Below, piece by piece: positions 23,501-36,656 of a stretch of 64,000 bases of DNA. Each line of letters starts with the position of its first letter. The first letter of the stretch is position 1. A program made the translations under genes and the position numbers. Below the pieces are notes generated by a model. That model had not been told where the DNA came from. It saw only the letters and a list, made by a program, of their open reading frames with translations, and did not search any database. The DNA lies in NCBI GenBank assembly GCA_914767715.1, contig OU612075.1:22258001-22322000 (forward strand), in the 5' to 3' direction. The stretch is from Membranipora membranacea (lineage: Eukaryota; Bryozoa; Gymnolaemata; Cheilostomatida; Membraniporidae).

Positions 23501-26500
23501 ACCGCTAGCTATACTTATTAGTAAAGTACTAAGTCACCACTAGCTATACTTATTAGTAAAGCACAAAGTCACCGCTAGCCAGACCTGGGTCCAAGTCATG
23601 GTAAGTCAAGTCATCGTCAAATCAAAGTCACGACTTGACTTGACTTAACAAAATTATGACTTGACTTGATGTCGAAAACAAATAGACAACACTTGACTTG
23701 ACTTGACTTAACGAAAAATTGACTTTGACTTGACTTGACTTGGGAGTTGTCCTGACTTTGGTCAAGTCAACATAAGTCAATGTGTGAAATTTTATAACAT
23801 AATGTAGAAAGAGATATAGGAAGGATAATCATAACTGAGAACCCCAACTCTGAAACCCCAACTCTGAAACCCCAACTCTGAAACCCCAACTCTGAAACCC
23901 CAACTCTGAAACCCCAACTCTGAAACCCCAACTCTGAAACCCCAACTCCGAAATAGAAAACCCAACTTCTCAGCTATGGGTAAGTAGTCAGAGTTCCTGC
24001 CTTACATATTAGTTGTCTTCTCTTGTTGTCTTGTAATCAGTAAAATGAAAAATGTATCCCATGATGCAATATTAATATAGTCTGATCATACAGTGCAGGT
24101 TTATTCAGAAGACTGCTTGTATCATCATCAACATCATCATAATCATCAGACAGAAATCCTTCTAGTCTAAGGATGTTTCACACTTTTTCTTTTTGTGCTT
24201 CTCACAACAGCAGAAGGCTGGACTTTCTTTTTTTGAAATTCACTTCCAAGCAATTCCATAACATACACCACCCATCGTGAACTGAAATTAGTTTATGGAT
24301 TGCACAAAATGTATTGTTTGATAATGATTGCATTCTCTGGGTGCTCTATTCCATCAGTTAAGGGATGTAGAGGTTTCAAAACAGCACATGATCCTCCATG
24401 TATGATGATGATGTTCATTGTTGTTGTCACCATTGCTTAGGATGGGACACAATAAAGGTACATATATACAATGAAGTAACAATGCTGAATTGCGTACACA
24501 CCCATACCTTCTTTCGTTTGTGGGGAGGGGAGCAAATCCCAATTAGTAGAGCAACTCCTGAGGACCTAACTAAATCCTCCACGATTTGGAGTCACCCGGG
24601 ATTGAAATAAATTCCGAGTTGATTTTCACGGTTAATGAGCGTGACTTTGCCATGACTTGTAAGTCCCCCATCTTTGACTTGACTTGACTTACAAAGATCA
24701 TGACTTGACTTGACTTGACTTGATGGCGAAAAAAATAGACACCAATTGACTTGACTTGACTTGGTGTAAATGTGACTTGACTTGACTTAGCATCGACAAT
24801 GACTTGACTCGACTTGACTTGCGATGACTTGGACCCAGGTCTGCCGCTAGCTATACTTATTAGTAAAGCACTAAGTCACCGCTAGCTATACTTATTCCAG
24901 CTAGAATCTACTAGTTGATAACCACAGACAATGCCATTTTTTCTGTGTTAGTTTGGGTTTGATTGGGCACCATAAATAACCCTTACTTTTTTTGACCAGC
25001 ACTTACAGATAGAACATTTAATTTGTGGACTGTGACTAATCAGCATCAATAAAACAATAATATTTTAATATCTAAATTACTTTAATGGTATTTGTTTTAA
25101 TCTTGCCTAACTGATAGATAAGTGCACATATCTCTGAGTATTACATTTATATAACTTCGCTCAGTTCACCAATGATAACTGTCTCAGTGCTTCAAAGTGT
25201 ATCCAACATAAAATGATATAGACAGATATGATATGATACATAAGTTTGGTGTGTTGATACATGTTGGTAAAATGTGAGATTGACTGTACTGCTTTTCTGC
25301 ACACCAGCGGCATGTTAAAACTTGAATTATCATTACAAACTTTGAAATGAGCCACTTAAAACTGAAATAGGTGAACATGGCAAAGTCTTACTCTCTTTAC
25401 TCTCTGTTCTATCTTACAGACATTCCGAGAACCTTCCCTACCAATGTGTACTTCAGGGAGGAGAATAGTAAGGATAGCCTGATACCTTCACTCAAGCGTG
25501 TATTATACGCTCACGCTATACACAACCCTAAAATAGGATACTGTCAGGTATGTAATCAGCCTGTCAGTACATCTCACACAGTTAGTTAGCCTGTCAGTAA
25601 CATGCAGGTGTGTAGTTATAGGTAGATTTAATTTTGTCCCGTACAGCTCTGGCCAGATATGGTTTTGTAAACTTTTTTTTCACTTCCTTTATCATCCCTG
25701 TCCTCATGTTTATAGTACCTTGATAGCTGATTACTCATAAAGCATGGATATTTGATCGATCCAAGGTTTATGTTTGAAATTGAGAGCTCTAGGACGAATG
25801 ATCTTTTATGCACATAATCTGTTTGATCACTCTGTACGAAAGAAAAGTTCATTTTTTTGCCTGACCACATGAATAGTTTGACTCACAGAATATTCTTGTA
25901 ACCGTATGCTTAATAACATGGAATATCAATCTAGTCATTTCCACTCAGATATCCCTGCTGTCTGTATGCGGTCTGTATACGGCCTGTATAAGGTCGGTAG
26001 ATGTTTTGTATATGGTCTGAATATGTTCTGTATATGGTCTGTATACGGTTTGTTATTATTTTCATACAGGGGTTGAACTATGTGACGGCTGTAATGCTCT
26101 TAGTGATGAGAGATGAGACTAAAGCCTTCTGGTTACTCAACGCCGTCACTAATAAACTTCTTCCAGGTAAATACTGGACAAAGACTTCAACCAAACAGCC
26201 TGTGCTAAGAAAAAATTTTGTGGTTGCAGGGTCGCTTACTGATAAACACTACAGTTATCCCTTCCCTGAGATTGAGTAGATAACCCCTAAAATAGATATG
26301 TCATTCTTCGGTGGTAAGCCTCAAATTTTTCTTTTCCGACACTTTCCTTTCACCATGGTGAATTGACAGTTAGAACAATGTTTAAACTTCAAACTAATGA
26401 TTCACATGCACTACGCCTGAGTGATGTTGTTGTGCGTGTTTTGTAGAGTATTATGTGCATGAACCTGTAGCCATGTTAGGACTTCAAACCGATCTGGCTG

Positions 26501-28554
26501 TGCTTGCTTCACTCACTAAGTATGTATCAGCTCTGGCTGTCTCAGGCTTCAGCCTCACTAATGTCTGTCTCACTCGGTTCTCTGTCACACCCGGTTTTCT
26601 CTGACTGCCTCATGTGCTTTTTTCCTAGCTTTTAGTTCCATGTATAGTTACGCTTTTTTCCGAACAGCCTCCTTTTGCCAATCCAATACAGGACCAGTAA
26701 CTTGAAGATACTGCTGTGCAGGCGTACTTGTTACTTCCTAATCAATATAACTATACTCTTTGTAAAAGCTGACAGTTTAAGAAGCAGTCACAAGTTGAGT
26801 CAAATTTTATAAGTTAAATTTCTCTTGTCACAGCTAAACCTGAGGTTCCGTATACATTTCTGTTCTGATTATGAGGAGAATTAGCAGTGCAAAGCATAGT
26901 TGTATGTATGGATGGTGGCTATCGGGCGGGGGGGGGGGGGGGCAAAAGTCTTGGGGGGCTCAGCCTAGTAGCTGACAAATGAGTTTTGAATTTATGCCAT
27001 ATATATTGCCAGTTGTTTCAACACCAACAACCACAATCTCCACTTTGTTTCAAATTTTAGTCCAAATTAGATTTAGATTCCGGATATGCATCTTTTGGAT
27101 AACTAATATAGAAATTTTGTGGCCACTAAGCCTTCCGGTACTACCTAGATATCACATTCTGTATTGATATAGCCTCCCATATAACCTGCTATTGATGCTT
27201 AGTAATATGTCCTGTTTTGTGTTACAGAGAGCGCTCACCAGCTATAGATAAGATGATGAACCTACACAGAGTAGATTATGGGTTCACATGTACGAAATGG
27301 TTTGTCTGTCTCTTCATAGATACACTACCTATAGAGGTGAGAGGTCACATAATAATACTTAATATTGATAAGAGTTAGGAGTTATGTTACCCTTATATTA
27401 CTCAGCTGACTGGTGATGTGAGAAGCTCTTGTAAGCTTGATTTTTGGACATGATTAATAGCGCCATTTCAGTTTCTCAGCAAACTATGTGTCCCATTCCA
27501 AAATTCCTTCACTGGCACATTGTTGGGTATTTGAACTGTGAAAATATTTATTAGACATACAATAATAAAAAGTTTTAAAAACCGATATTTCACGTTAACC
27601 TTTCACATTATTGTGAAAGTTCAGAGTCAGTTGTTACGAGAGCTTCTAAAATCACCAGTCTGTGAGCTCACAGACATGTGTCAGACTACCTGAATCACAG
27701 TAATGACCACAGGCTGGACTCTGGACATTAACTACCATAATCACATTCAGTAACTGCTGTCCAATTATTCAATCGCATACAGATGTTGCCTTGCGCTGTC
27801 TCAAAATAGCCAACAGTGCGTTGTAGCATCCCTCATTCCTCAATCTTAACTGTGTACTGATCCCTTGAAATTAAATTGAGCTTACAATAAGGTTTGTATC
27901 GTCGCATGTTGGCGTGACTGATCAGGGATCCCCCTTATTTTCTCCCCTTACAGACTGTTCTGCGTATCTGGGACGCATTCTTCAATGAGGGACGTAAGGT
28001 ATTATTTAGAGTTGCCCTCACTTTGATTAAGAAGGGCGAAATAAACCTCATATCATGTACAGCTATACATCATGTGATGACACAGTTCCAGGCTGTAACT
28101 AAGGATACATATACCTGGTACAGTCACAACTTCATGCAGGTAATGGTTACTATGATTTCCTCTTAAGAGATTTCCCACCTTTCATTTGATGAGCAGTAAG
28201 AAAGACCACTGCCTTTTTGATGTTGTTGGGACAAAGGCATCTATAGCGTACAGTTTGCACGCCACTAACTTCAAACAGGAGGATTCAACTTGCAAGATTT
28301 GGGAAATGAGATCCAATAAAAGTATTCTATTTTATGAGGCCTCACCAGTTTATACTAGACACAAAGACTAATGTGATAAGATCCCACTACGCAGACGATC
28401 AGGGAGACACATAACCTCTTCAGCCTTATCATGTGTATTATATCATATACTACAGATGATATATGAAGAGAGTGGTAAAATACCTGGTCAGCATCTGGAG
28501 AAACTTACTCAGTTCGCTAAACAGAAAGTACTTACAGAGCTTGGGCTTACTTAA
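20553..28554 (+). CDS. GRTP1-like: GRTP1-like TBC-domain Rab GTPase-activating protein, complete
   Basis: Ten plus-strand exons: 20553-20566, 21970-22127, 22550-22596, 22981-23092, 25420-25547, 26070-26166, 26447-26519, 27228-27336, 27954-28139, 28456-28554. Borders are GT-AG, phases agree, and the product is 340 aa (human GRTP1 336). TBC proteins accelerate GTP hydrolysis by Rab GTPases through an arginine and a glutamine finger. Both are present: the IxxDxxR motif I108-D111-R114, followed by TFP, and the YxQ motif Y151-C152-Q153 in GYCQGLNYV. Other family blocks: [73 protein letters not shown] and a short C-terminal helix. Exon 1 codes only four full codons, so the start depends on the in-frame join to exon 2. 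Intron 4 is the largest, at 2.3 kb, because of a tandem repeat and a 1.26 kb transposon. Confidence 0.94.
21151..21234. repeat. Long-armed hairpin in intron 1 of the GRTP1-like gene
   Basis: ACATCTAAACTAGATTAAAA at 21151 onward is matched by its reverse complement ending at 21234. The arms are 22 bp with an (AT)n loop of about 40 bp. It could be a solo foldback element or an AT-rich cruciform. Confidence 0.85.
23580..24843. mobile_element. hAT-like non-autonomous foldback element with 8-bp target duplication
   Basis: The ends are CAGACCTGGGTCCAAGTCAT and its reverse complement. The flanking direct repeat is CCGCTAGC at 23572-23579 and 24844-24851; removing the element plus one copy restores an intact 35-bp host unit. 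A CAG-start TIR with an 8-bp duplication fits the hAT superfamily. The interior near both ends is built of GACTT pentamers (GACTTGACTTGACTT), and the centre has a 14-bp tandem repeat. No transposase frame is visible. Confidence 0.87.
23840..23951. repeat. 14-bp tandem repeat inside the hAT-like element
   Basis: The unit AACCCCAACTCTGA repeats about eight times almost without change. It lies within the transposon body. Confidence 0.9.
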
Positions 28555-31500
28555 CCCCCTCCCTACATGGCTGATGTACTTGGAACTAGGGCTAGGATTC
28601 GACTTTCTTTAGATAATATTGATGATTATATATTCAAGAGCCATCAATTAATTTATGATATTTGAGAATACCATCAAAAAGAAAACCTGGTGTGGACTGA
28701 TATACATGTCTGTTTTGGTGACAGTTTTTGATAACTTCTCTACTTATGATTACATGATTATTATTCCAATGATATTAAATATGATGATGAGACTCACTTT
28801 TAGTGCCAACACTGTGCACTAGTCACAAACCCAGCATGTTACCTCCTTGTCGATCGCTGCTGGGAATTTATAATATTACTAACTGGTTTCACTCCAGAGC
28901 AAAATGCACATTCCGCACACACACTATGCCAAACTTTGATCCTTCTCCCATCATAAGGATGAGAGAGATATCTTTACTTTATATTGGGTCTATCAAATTA
29001 ATTCCCTGCATTTGTTGGCTATTTTTGTATTGATGTTGATGTTGTTCTATTTTTTCTTTGCTGTGCATTAACTTAAGTGCCTATTGACCAATACTGTGTT
29101 TTCTTCAACTTGTCAATTATTCCGAGTTGTTTTAAAAACTGTTGTTGTCACGTGCCAAGCCCCTAGTCAGATATACAAGATATCAATTTGTTGTTTCTAG
29201 ATTGATTTATTGCTCCTTAATTTTTGGCTCAATTTTACTTTATTTTTTATGTTTTATTTGTAGAATTTTATTGTATCCATGTTGATTTCTATACTTACAA
29301 AGTACACTACTTTTATATATATATATAATACAATGATTTGTTGATATGTTTTATTACCCCAGCTGTAGATTTTATTTTACATCATGATTCATGATATTTT
29401 TTGAATTATAAATTATATATAACGTTTGAGATATAATTTCACTTACGAACTAGCATAATATAATCCATTGAATCAAATTGAACGCCTTGTTTATTTGGTG
29501 AAGATCAATTTGGAGTTGGCCTCTTCCGGCCTTCCTTCTTTTGGTTGTGGCAAAGTGATATTTTATAAAGTGATATTTTTTCTCAAAAAACATGTCACTA
29601 ATATATTTGGCTGCAATCGTTTAACTCAATATGTTATGGCTCTGCATTAACCTGGGCAGGCTGTCGGGGGGGGGGGGGGGGTGACTGTGGCTGGCTGAAG
29701 GGTGACAGCTTGCCCCGCTCATAAGGGAAAGGATACTTCTGTCATGAAGTTTCCAGTTTTTCTAAAAATATTTATGGTCGGAGGATCCATTTGAAAAAAA
29801 TTGAAGGAATTTTTATGGCTGAACCCAACTGCCGCTTACTCCTATTTATACATAGAAGGAAACTTGATCCAATGCACCCATAATGTACTGCTTCATATTC
29901 CTGTGTGTTACTATAGCCAAGTATACTCAGTGTAAGTAGGTATTGCAGACAAACAGTTCTTTACTTTTATATTAAATTGTGGGAGGTTATTGTGCTGGTC
30001 CAGTTTAGGCCTTTATAAATCTTATATACATAATGGAAGTTGAAATGATTATTAATCTAATCAATACAGCTGTCGGCTGACATAAAGGCAGCAGCGGCAG
30101 CGCTTATAATACATCACTATGAATGGCAGTAATGAATGCTTGTTGGCATGTTGCCAGCTTGGCTGTGTAAAATTCCATGTCTGAGTAGGAATCTAGAGCA
30201 TGATGCAATGCTCACAATATACTATTGACTTCTGCTGGCTTGCCATGTGTTGACATGAAAACAATAATCAGCAGCTCTAGTGTCCATGTTATTCTAGTAT
30301 TGGTTCGGACGTAGCTCATAGTTTGGTAGGCTGATGCAATGTTTCAGCCTTACATGTGGTAAAAACAAACTTTTACAGATCGAAGAAGAAAAACATCTGT
30401 CACAGAAATACTGTACCGTCATCATCTCATTCTATTCACATTTTGTAAGCAGGTGAGTAATCGGCAGGCAAACGCTGAGTATCGGTGATCTTTTATTGTG
30501 ATGGCTTCTTGTACCCTGATATATTCATTGATTTGGACATAATTCTCGCTACTGCCGTTTTGATCGATGTGTCATCAGGAACCTTGAGGACACTCTGTTG
30601 TAGCCAACACATGGGCGTCAGAAGGGGTGCTCAGGGTGCTCAAGTGAGCACCCCTTGGGAGGTTTAAATTTTTCTTTTTTTTTAACAATTGGAACTCAAT
30701 GTTTTCTTTTATCTCTAGAACTTTCAATCGGGGCCCGGGCAAGAGGCTGTTGCTGTTAAATATTTTTGGTATCATGCTTGGTGTTGCTCATCCATAAAAA
30801 TTGGCTGGTATGTACTAGAATGTCTCTTTTTGGGTCTCGAATTTCAAAAAATTTCCGTAAGCAGGAGGGCGCTTTGCCGCCCCTCCCGCACCCTCCCCGC
30901 TTACACATGCCACTAACTACTCCACAGCTAAAGGGAGCACCCCTTGGTAAATCCTTCTGATGCCCATGAGCCAACCGATAGCCTCAAAGTAAGATAACCA
31001 GTTTGTTGTTCAAGCACTGGGAGTGCGCTAAAGAAATTTCACCTTATAACTGCACTATTAAATGTCTAGATGAAGCTGGAGAGGTTGACTGCAAAAAAGA
31101 CTTGCTGTAAAATCTTGCCAAGAACAGCATCCTCGCATAGGGTTATTTAGTCAGATAGAAAATTTAGGCACTCAATTAATTGTTATTGAAATGTGGGTAT
31201 CGATTGGAATACAAAGTTTTATGGCTAATAGAATTAAAGGAATAATTGTTTGCTTACTTACACAATACAGACAGGGGAAAAAATACTTTCCTATTCAATG
31301 GGTGAAAAATTGGCATGAAATAATATGAACAGTAGGGGAGATATTTCGTTGAAGTTGTGAACATTGACTGAACAAATTCGCAACTAGGGTCAGGGACTGT
31401 AGTTTTTCGCACATTAGCCCCAACCAGTAGTATATTAACTGTAGTATAGTAACCTGTATGGGGTGTACTTTGGAGGGCAAAGTATGCTAATCGTGTGTAC

Positions 31501-31907
31501 AAGAGATTTATCCTGTGGAGCTGCCAAAAGTCTTACGTCAGATTTTGTTGTTTGTAAATCAAATTTCAGTTAAGTACTCCTTTGATGATTAAAACAGTTG
31601 AGGTTTTCAAAACAAACCAGAATTCCTTGTTAACCTAACACAGTTATGTGTCACAAGGTAACATTTACGTAATTCGCTTGGTTTCCTCTCGACAGGGACC
31701 ATTATGCTTGTCTTCATCTGACGGTACAATTGAAATAGACTTGTATAACTGAACCAGCAGCTTGCATTGATCATGGTAATCTCAATTACAGTTTCTACAG
31801 AGGCTGTGAGCTGTTACCTGGCTGGACTTGACCAAGATAGAGGAAGGAAACTTATTATTTCCTAAGAGACTGTTAGATTCACCTGCTTGTAATCGACATC
31901 GTGAAGG
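28555..31907. other. Intergenic space between the GRTP1-like gene and four-TM gene A
   Basis: AT-rich sequence without a recognisable gene. It contains a 16-G run at 29666-29681 and a small TIR element at 30609-30968. Open frames here are short and unlike any family I know. Promoter and 5' UTR exons of gene A could be in the right part but cannot be identified. Confidence 0.7.
30609..30968. mobile_element. 360-bp MITE with TIRs and 7-bp target duplication
   Basis: The left end ACATGGGCGTCAGAAGG pairs with the right end CCTTCTGATGCCCATG. The flanking direct repeat AGCCAAC is at 30602-30608 and 30969-30975 (8 bp with one mismatch if extended). Next to the tips is a subterminal GAGCACCCCTT motif in both orientations. 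Duplication length fits a hAT- or P-like family; I cannot decide which. Confidence 0.8.
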
Positions 31908-34900
31908 ATGGCAATGAAAAGGTTTTGCTGTCGATGGAATCTCCGAACAGGAAGCTTAGTCTGTGCAGTCTGGACCCTGGTGAGTCAGTATTACTCTTAT
32001 ATATTTTAAGATGAGTATGTCTTTGCTGTTTGTGTTTGCTTGTGTGTAAGATCGCTGCCTTTCAGGAATTTAGTATTGGTGGCTGGCATTCTCCCTCTCT
32101 CCCCATTGATATTTTAGCACAATGCTGTGATCTTACTCGACTAAAAACTGAGAACTAACGATCACCCAATTACCCATACGATCACTGCGGTGTCTGTGTC
32201 ATAGACAGAACACACTACGGTCTATGGTCTGTGTACTGTACACTGTGCAGTTTGCCAAACTAAGGAAGCCTTTCTGACTCTGAGTTATCCCTCTTGTTAC
32301 AGATATGGTGTGTGTACTCTATAGCATTACCCCTCTATACAATCTATCACCATAACGACCCGTATGGTGATTATATATTCTCATCTACGACAACACTCAG
32401 CGTGTTCGATGAAGAAGCTCAAACAGGTACGTAATAAAACTAGAGCACTCTAACTACATGTAATACTTTCTGGCCGAAGGTATTAAGTGAATCATACCTC
32501 ACTGAGATTAGTTATTGATTGACATGGATTCTCAACTTACACTTTTACGGCGACGAGTGTGTATCGCGACTAAATGACACAAAGTTGACTCGACTAAATG
32601 ACACAAAGTTGTCTGTGGTGACGTCTTTATAGGGAATTTCATAGAGCAAGAATCCTGTAGAACATTCGACAGCCTTATCCCGCTGCCGGAGGTGTATGGC
32701 TTATCGGCGGTCTGGATGTTATTCTGATCTTGTTTAATCGTAATGTTGTTTGACAGTGCCGACAGCGGTACACTGGAGTCAGGGAGGAGTAGCCTTTGTT
32801 ACAATGCTCGCTGCTATTCTTCTTATCATCGCTATCATGAAGGTAACTAACATGGTCCGATATCTAATAGCTCCTTCTGGTCTGATATCTAATAGCTCCT
32901 ACTGGTTTGCCAAAAATGTCAAATACCTTGTATATGTACTGCCAAAATGCCAGGGTTTATAAACGCCCCCCCCCCCCCCCCCCCCCCCCCGGTCCCCACT
33001 ACAGTCTCAGTTTGCTCTGTTTTCTCAAGCATTTAAAATAATTCGAGCCAACCACACCCTGCAACTTTATCAGATGTTGTTGTTAAGCCATTTATGAATT
33101 ATGAAAGCCAAGATTAGATTCCCACTGAAAACATGAGGTTGTGCTAACCATCTAATCAGATGTTTGCCACACTTTCGGTTGGATTTTTGAAGAAAAAACA
33201 TCAATTTTCACCCTGTGATTTAATAAGGCCAAGTTATTTAGAAAACCGAAGTAGGCAATTACTTCATTTAAGAAAACCACCAAAATGTGTTTGTGTTTTG
33301 TTTATTATCTCATTCATCAAACCAGTTAAATTTTAGGAAACTGAGATATGTGATAGTGAAAAGTTGTGATGAGGCCCACATATGCAATAGCATTGAGTTT
33401 GACCAGGTTCCGACTATTCAAGGCGCAAGGCCAGATTGCTTACTTGCGAGACTCAGCAATAAATTTTGCGGGGGGGGGGGGGGGTGGGAATTCATGTTGA
33501 ATAAAAGCAAACCTCTGGCACCGTGAGTTGGCTCCTGTGTGGTGAGAGTAAAGCATAGCCTACAAATACCTCCTTCCAAAATTTTGCACTCCCAGAACTC
33601 GACAGATTTGATCGAAACAAAAATGTGATTTGCGTTTCAGTTTTTACACAATACACAATGAAGTTCATGTAATTTTGTTGCTTGTAACCTGACTCTGACT
33701 GCTTTGTGGTAACAAAAAATTCGAGCCAAAAGTTACAGATGGAGATGCTCCCATCGTTTTCCTTTGGTATGCTGTCAATATTTTGTTTACTGCCAAGTTA
33801 TGTATGTTATGTGACCGTGGTTGTTGTAGAATAAGTCACATATGATGATACCCTGGATGCTGATGGTTATAGTACTGATGCTGATTAATGCTGTCTCTCT
33901 GGTGTATAACATTAAGACTCAGGGACTGAGTAAACAGGTCACCGGCTTCTTACTAATCTGGATCATCACTGGCCTAATGAATGTACGTACTGATATCTAC
34001 TTACCCCAGAGGAGTAAAGCTAGTTTGGTGCACTTAATTTGGCTATTTGAGGTTGGATTATATATAAGGTCAAAAGGTTGAGTAAATTATAACTAGTCTT
34101 AGAAATTGGGGAACCTTTCCTCTTGCAATACTTCACTTCTCTAGATAAGTTCGATTATAAATATGAAAGCACCTCTAGGAATGTTTAGCATAGCAGTTTA
34201 CTGTCAGCCATATATGCAGAACATGAGTTAGACGCTGGCCAGCCATCCTGAGAATATATCAATTTTATTGCATGAATTTCACCAATCATCATAATAGAAG
34301 TATCTGTACTATTGCTGAATTTTGTAACTTCCCATACCTCTGAAGTGGTCAAATTCCAGGAACAATCCAGATTATTGATAACCAGCAGACATCAGACAAT
34401 ACTAGGCAGGTGTCTCTATGTACGAAGTACCATGTAACAGACATGACAGCCCTGTGCTAAATTCCACAAGGGCATATTTGAAATAGATATGATAGTTTTT
34501 AATTGGTTATTTTTTGCCCGTAAAAGTGATGAAATATCAATTTCATAATATGAATGGAATCTTTACGCCTTGGAGATCAATCAAGTAGTATATAGTGAGT
34601 GGCCTTTCTTCAATACTACTGAATAATTAGTCTGTGTGATCAGATATCTAAATAATCGGTAAGCAACCAGCAAAAACTAACCTCACTATTAAAGAATCAG
34701 CACAAAAACTATGCTCAGCGGTAAACTGGATGTCAAGAAGTAGGATCGTTTAAATTTAGAAATAATGTCAAGTTAGAAAGTAAAGTGGACAGGAGGGCAG
34801 TTCACCATATTTTTACTGACCCCTCTTGCAATCTGATAGCAATGAAAAATACCTCTGTCCCTTTACTAAGTGACATCTCATTTATGATTATTACAGAGTT

Positions 34901-36656
34901 GTCTCCCTTTTGTAGCTTTACTGTGAGTTCTGTGTATTTGCTCATTATAAAGAAGTGAAGTCGGGACGAGGCAGGCCTGAAGACTACAGGAGTGAGGTGA
35001 GTGACTATAACTGTTATCAGTTGTCCTAGTCATCGAATGTGTTTGACTGGGACTTTTTATTGCGTAAGATTTGGTATGCCTCATCAATATTTTAAATACT
35101 TGATCGACCATTTTATTGTTTCACAAAAAAAGGCTTTGTAAAGTGCATAATAAAATGCATGAATGAAGAATAAAATGAATCAATTTGCTGTGAGACTTAT
35201 TTGTCTGGAGATATGATAAGAGCACATTATTCATTTTATAGTCTGTCCGATATCAGATACCAGAAGTAAAGCATGTACACATCTCAGACGGTACGATGGG
35301 TTACATCCAATCACAGAGGACTATATACTCCTTCCAATCACAGACGTTATACGAGGATGAGAAGCTAGCAGGAGGAGCCGCAGGAGGTGCAGCCGGAGTG
35401 GGTCATCAGAAGTTACCTCATATCACCAGTAATGGTAGAATATTTGAGCTCAGGCCTGTACCAGCTAAGGATGATCAGTCAAGGTGAGGTTAACAGCATC
35501 TCAGTTTTGTATGTGAGGGATTACTGTGTTAACTGTTTGTGGGTTTCAGATGTCCTGTTTGAAGGATGTCTACAAATTTTTTTTTGTGCAATCCTAAGAT
35601 TTACTGAAGGTCTACACTACTTACTCAGTGATCCACCTAGTCTGTGCCCCCAGACCCTACCCCTCCCCTGTCCGACACTCCCACTTTAGTCTACATCATC
35701 ATTGAAGTAGACTCACGAGCAAGTAAGATATCATCGAAAAAGAAGACAATGTGTTTTTGTTTTATCTCAGAAGTAGGACATATTTACTGGTCCAATTAGG
35801 AACAATTAATGTATATCCTATTACCAGTTGTAAGTTGTAAGAGTGGAAGTCTACTCGTAATAATGGCAATCATTTTCCCGCCTTCCCTGTTATAATTTTT
35901 TGATGTGGGAACACTTGTTAGAAGGGGTAGCTTGAGATAACAGTGCTACTCAGTATTTATATAGATTTCATTCAAAGTGCCGACCCTTAGATCCTGTAAC
36001 ACTGATAAGGTGAAGTCATGTCAGAAGTCAATGTGTGTCAGCCATAAGAGGGAGTTCATCTGTCCCAGCATGTGTGAAATAGGTTACTGTAGGTATCCAC
36101 TGAGATATAATGCAGAATTCACTAGATCCTCCAAAATCGTTTTACTGCTTTGATTTCATTATCATATGTTCCTTTCGGAAGATTATTGCTATGATTGTTT
36201 TTATTTAGGATCGGAGCGAATGCTTATACAGGAAGTATTGAGATGAGGATAGTCGACTCGATGCCTGTTATAATAGATAGAAGTAATCATATATCTAACT
36301 ATGCAGGCAGTATGGACATGCAGCCAGGAGGGGGGGCTGGGAGACGCCCTAAACGTTTCCGTACAGTATCAGAGTCTGCAGCTAACAGATCCCAGCCTCC
36401 TATAGCCCAATCACGTAACAGTAATAGTTCTGTAGGTAATAGTCTGAAAAATCTAACCATAGGTAGAGCCGCTCCAAGAACAGTAGAAATGTCGAATCAA
36501 CCATCAACGAGTGGTATATCAAACAATAAAGACAAACTAGCTGTAGGTACTACAAGTTTTTATCTTGGTTCGAGTTCTCGGATTGCCCGAGACTCTGAGT
36601 TATCTCCTCTCACTCATCACAAGGAAGAAGAGGAGGAGGAGACGAGCCTATCATGA
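31908..36656 (+). CDS. Four-transmembrane LAPTM/pasiflora-like protein A with long cytoplasmic tail
   Basis: Exons: 31908-31979, 32303-32426, 32757-32842, 33830-33982, 34916-34996, 35242-35483, 36209-36656; borders are GT-AG and the product is 401 aa. The N-terminus MAMKRFCCRWNLRTGSLV resembles the Cys-rich start followed by RTG of LAPTM4 and insect pasiflora proteins. Hydrophobic segments lie at about 13-35, 75-93, 100-120 and 128-150. A loop of about 35 residues containing HHNDPYGDY separates TM1 from TM2. Exon 5 gives CEFCVFAHYKEVKSGRGR, the membrane-exit motif shared with genes B and C. The C-terminal 230 residues are hydrophilic, rich in Ser, Gly and Asn, and end in an acidic stretch (EEEEEET). 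No PY motif is seen. Two ATGs lie two codons apart; the first was used. Assignment to LAPTM-like is by overall pattern, and the function is not known. Confidence 0.78.
32966..32990. repeat. 25-bp poly-C tract
   Basis: An uninterrupted C run in intron 3 of gene A. Similar G runs occur at 26928-26942, 29666-29681 and 33470-33484. They are G-quadruplex-prone and their lengths may be unreliable in assembly. Confidence 0.95.

Larger units (their letters stand above)
23275..24893. repeat. 35-bp minisatellite split by a transposon
   Basis: Units of AGTAAAGCACTAAGTCACCG + CTAGCTATACTTATT start at 23275 and repeat every 35 bp about nine times up to 23579. The array resumes at 24844 and ends near 24893. 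Units vary at one position (ACCGCTAG or ACCACTAG). The gap is the element at 23580-24843. Confidence 0.92.

Noticed and set aside
36195-36656. Free-standing 153-codon gene starting at MFLFRIGAN
   Set aside because: The first residues are intron. The frame is the last exon of gene A, entered at 36209 through a TTTAG acceptor in the right phase.
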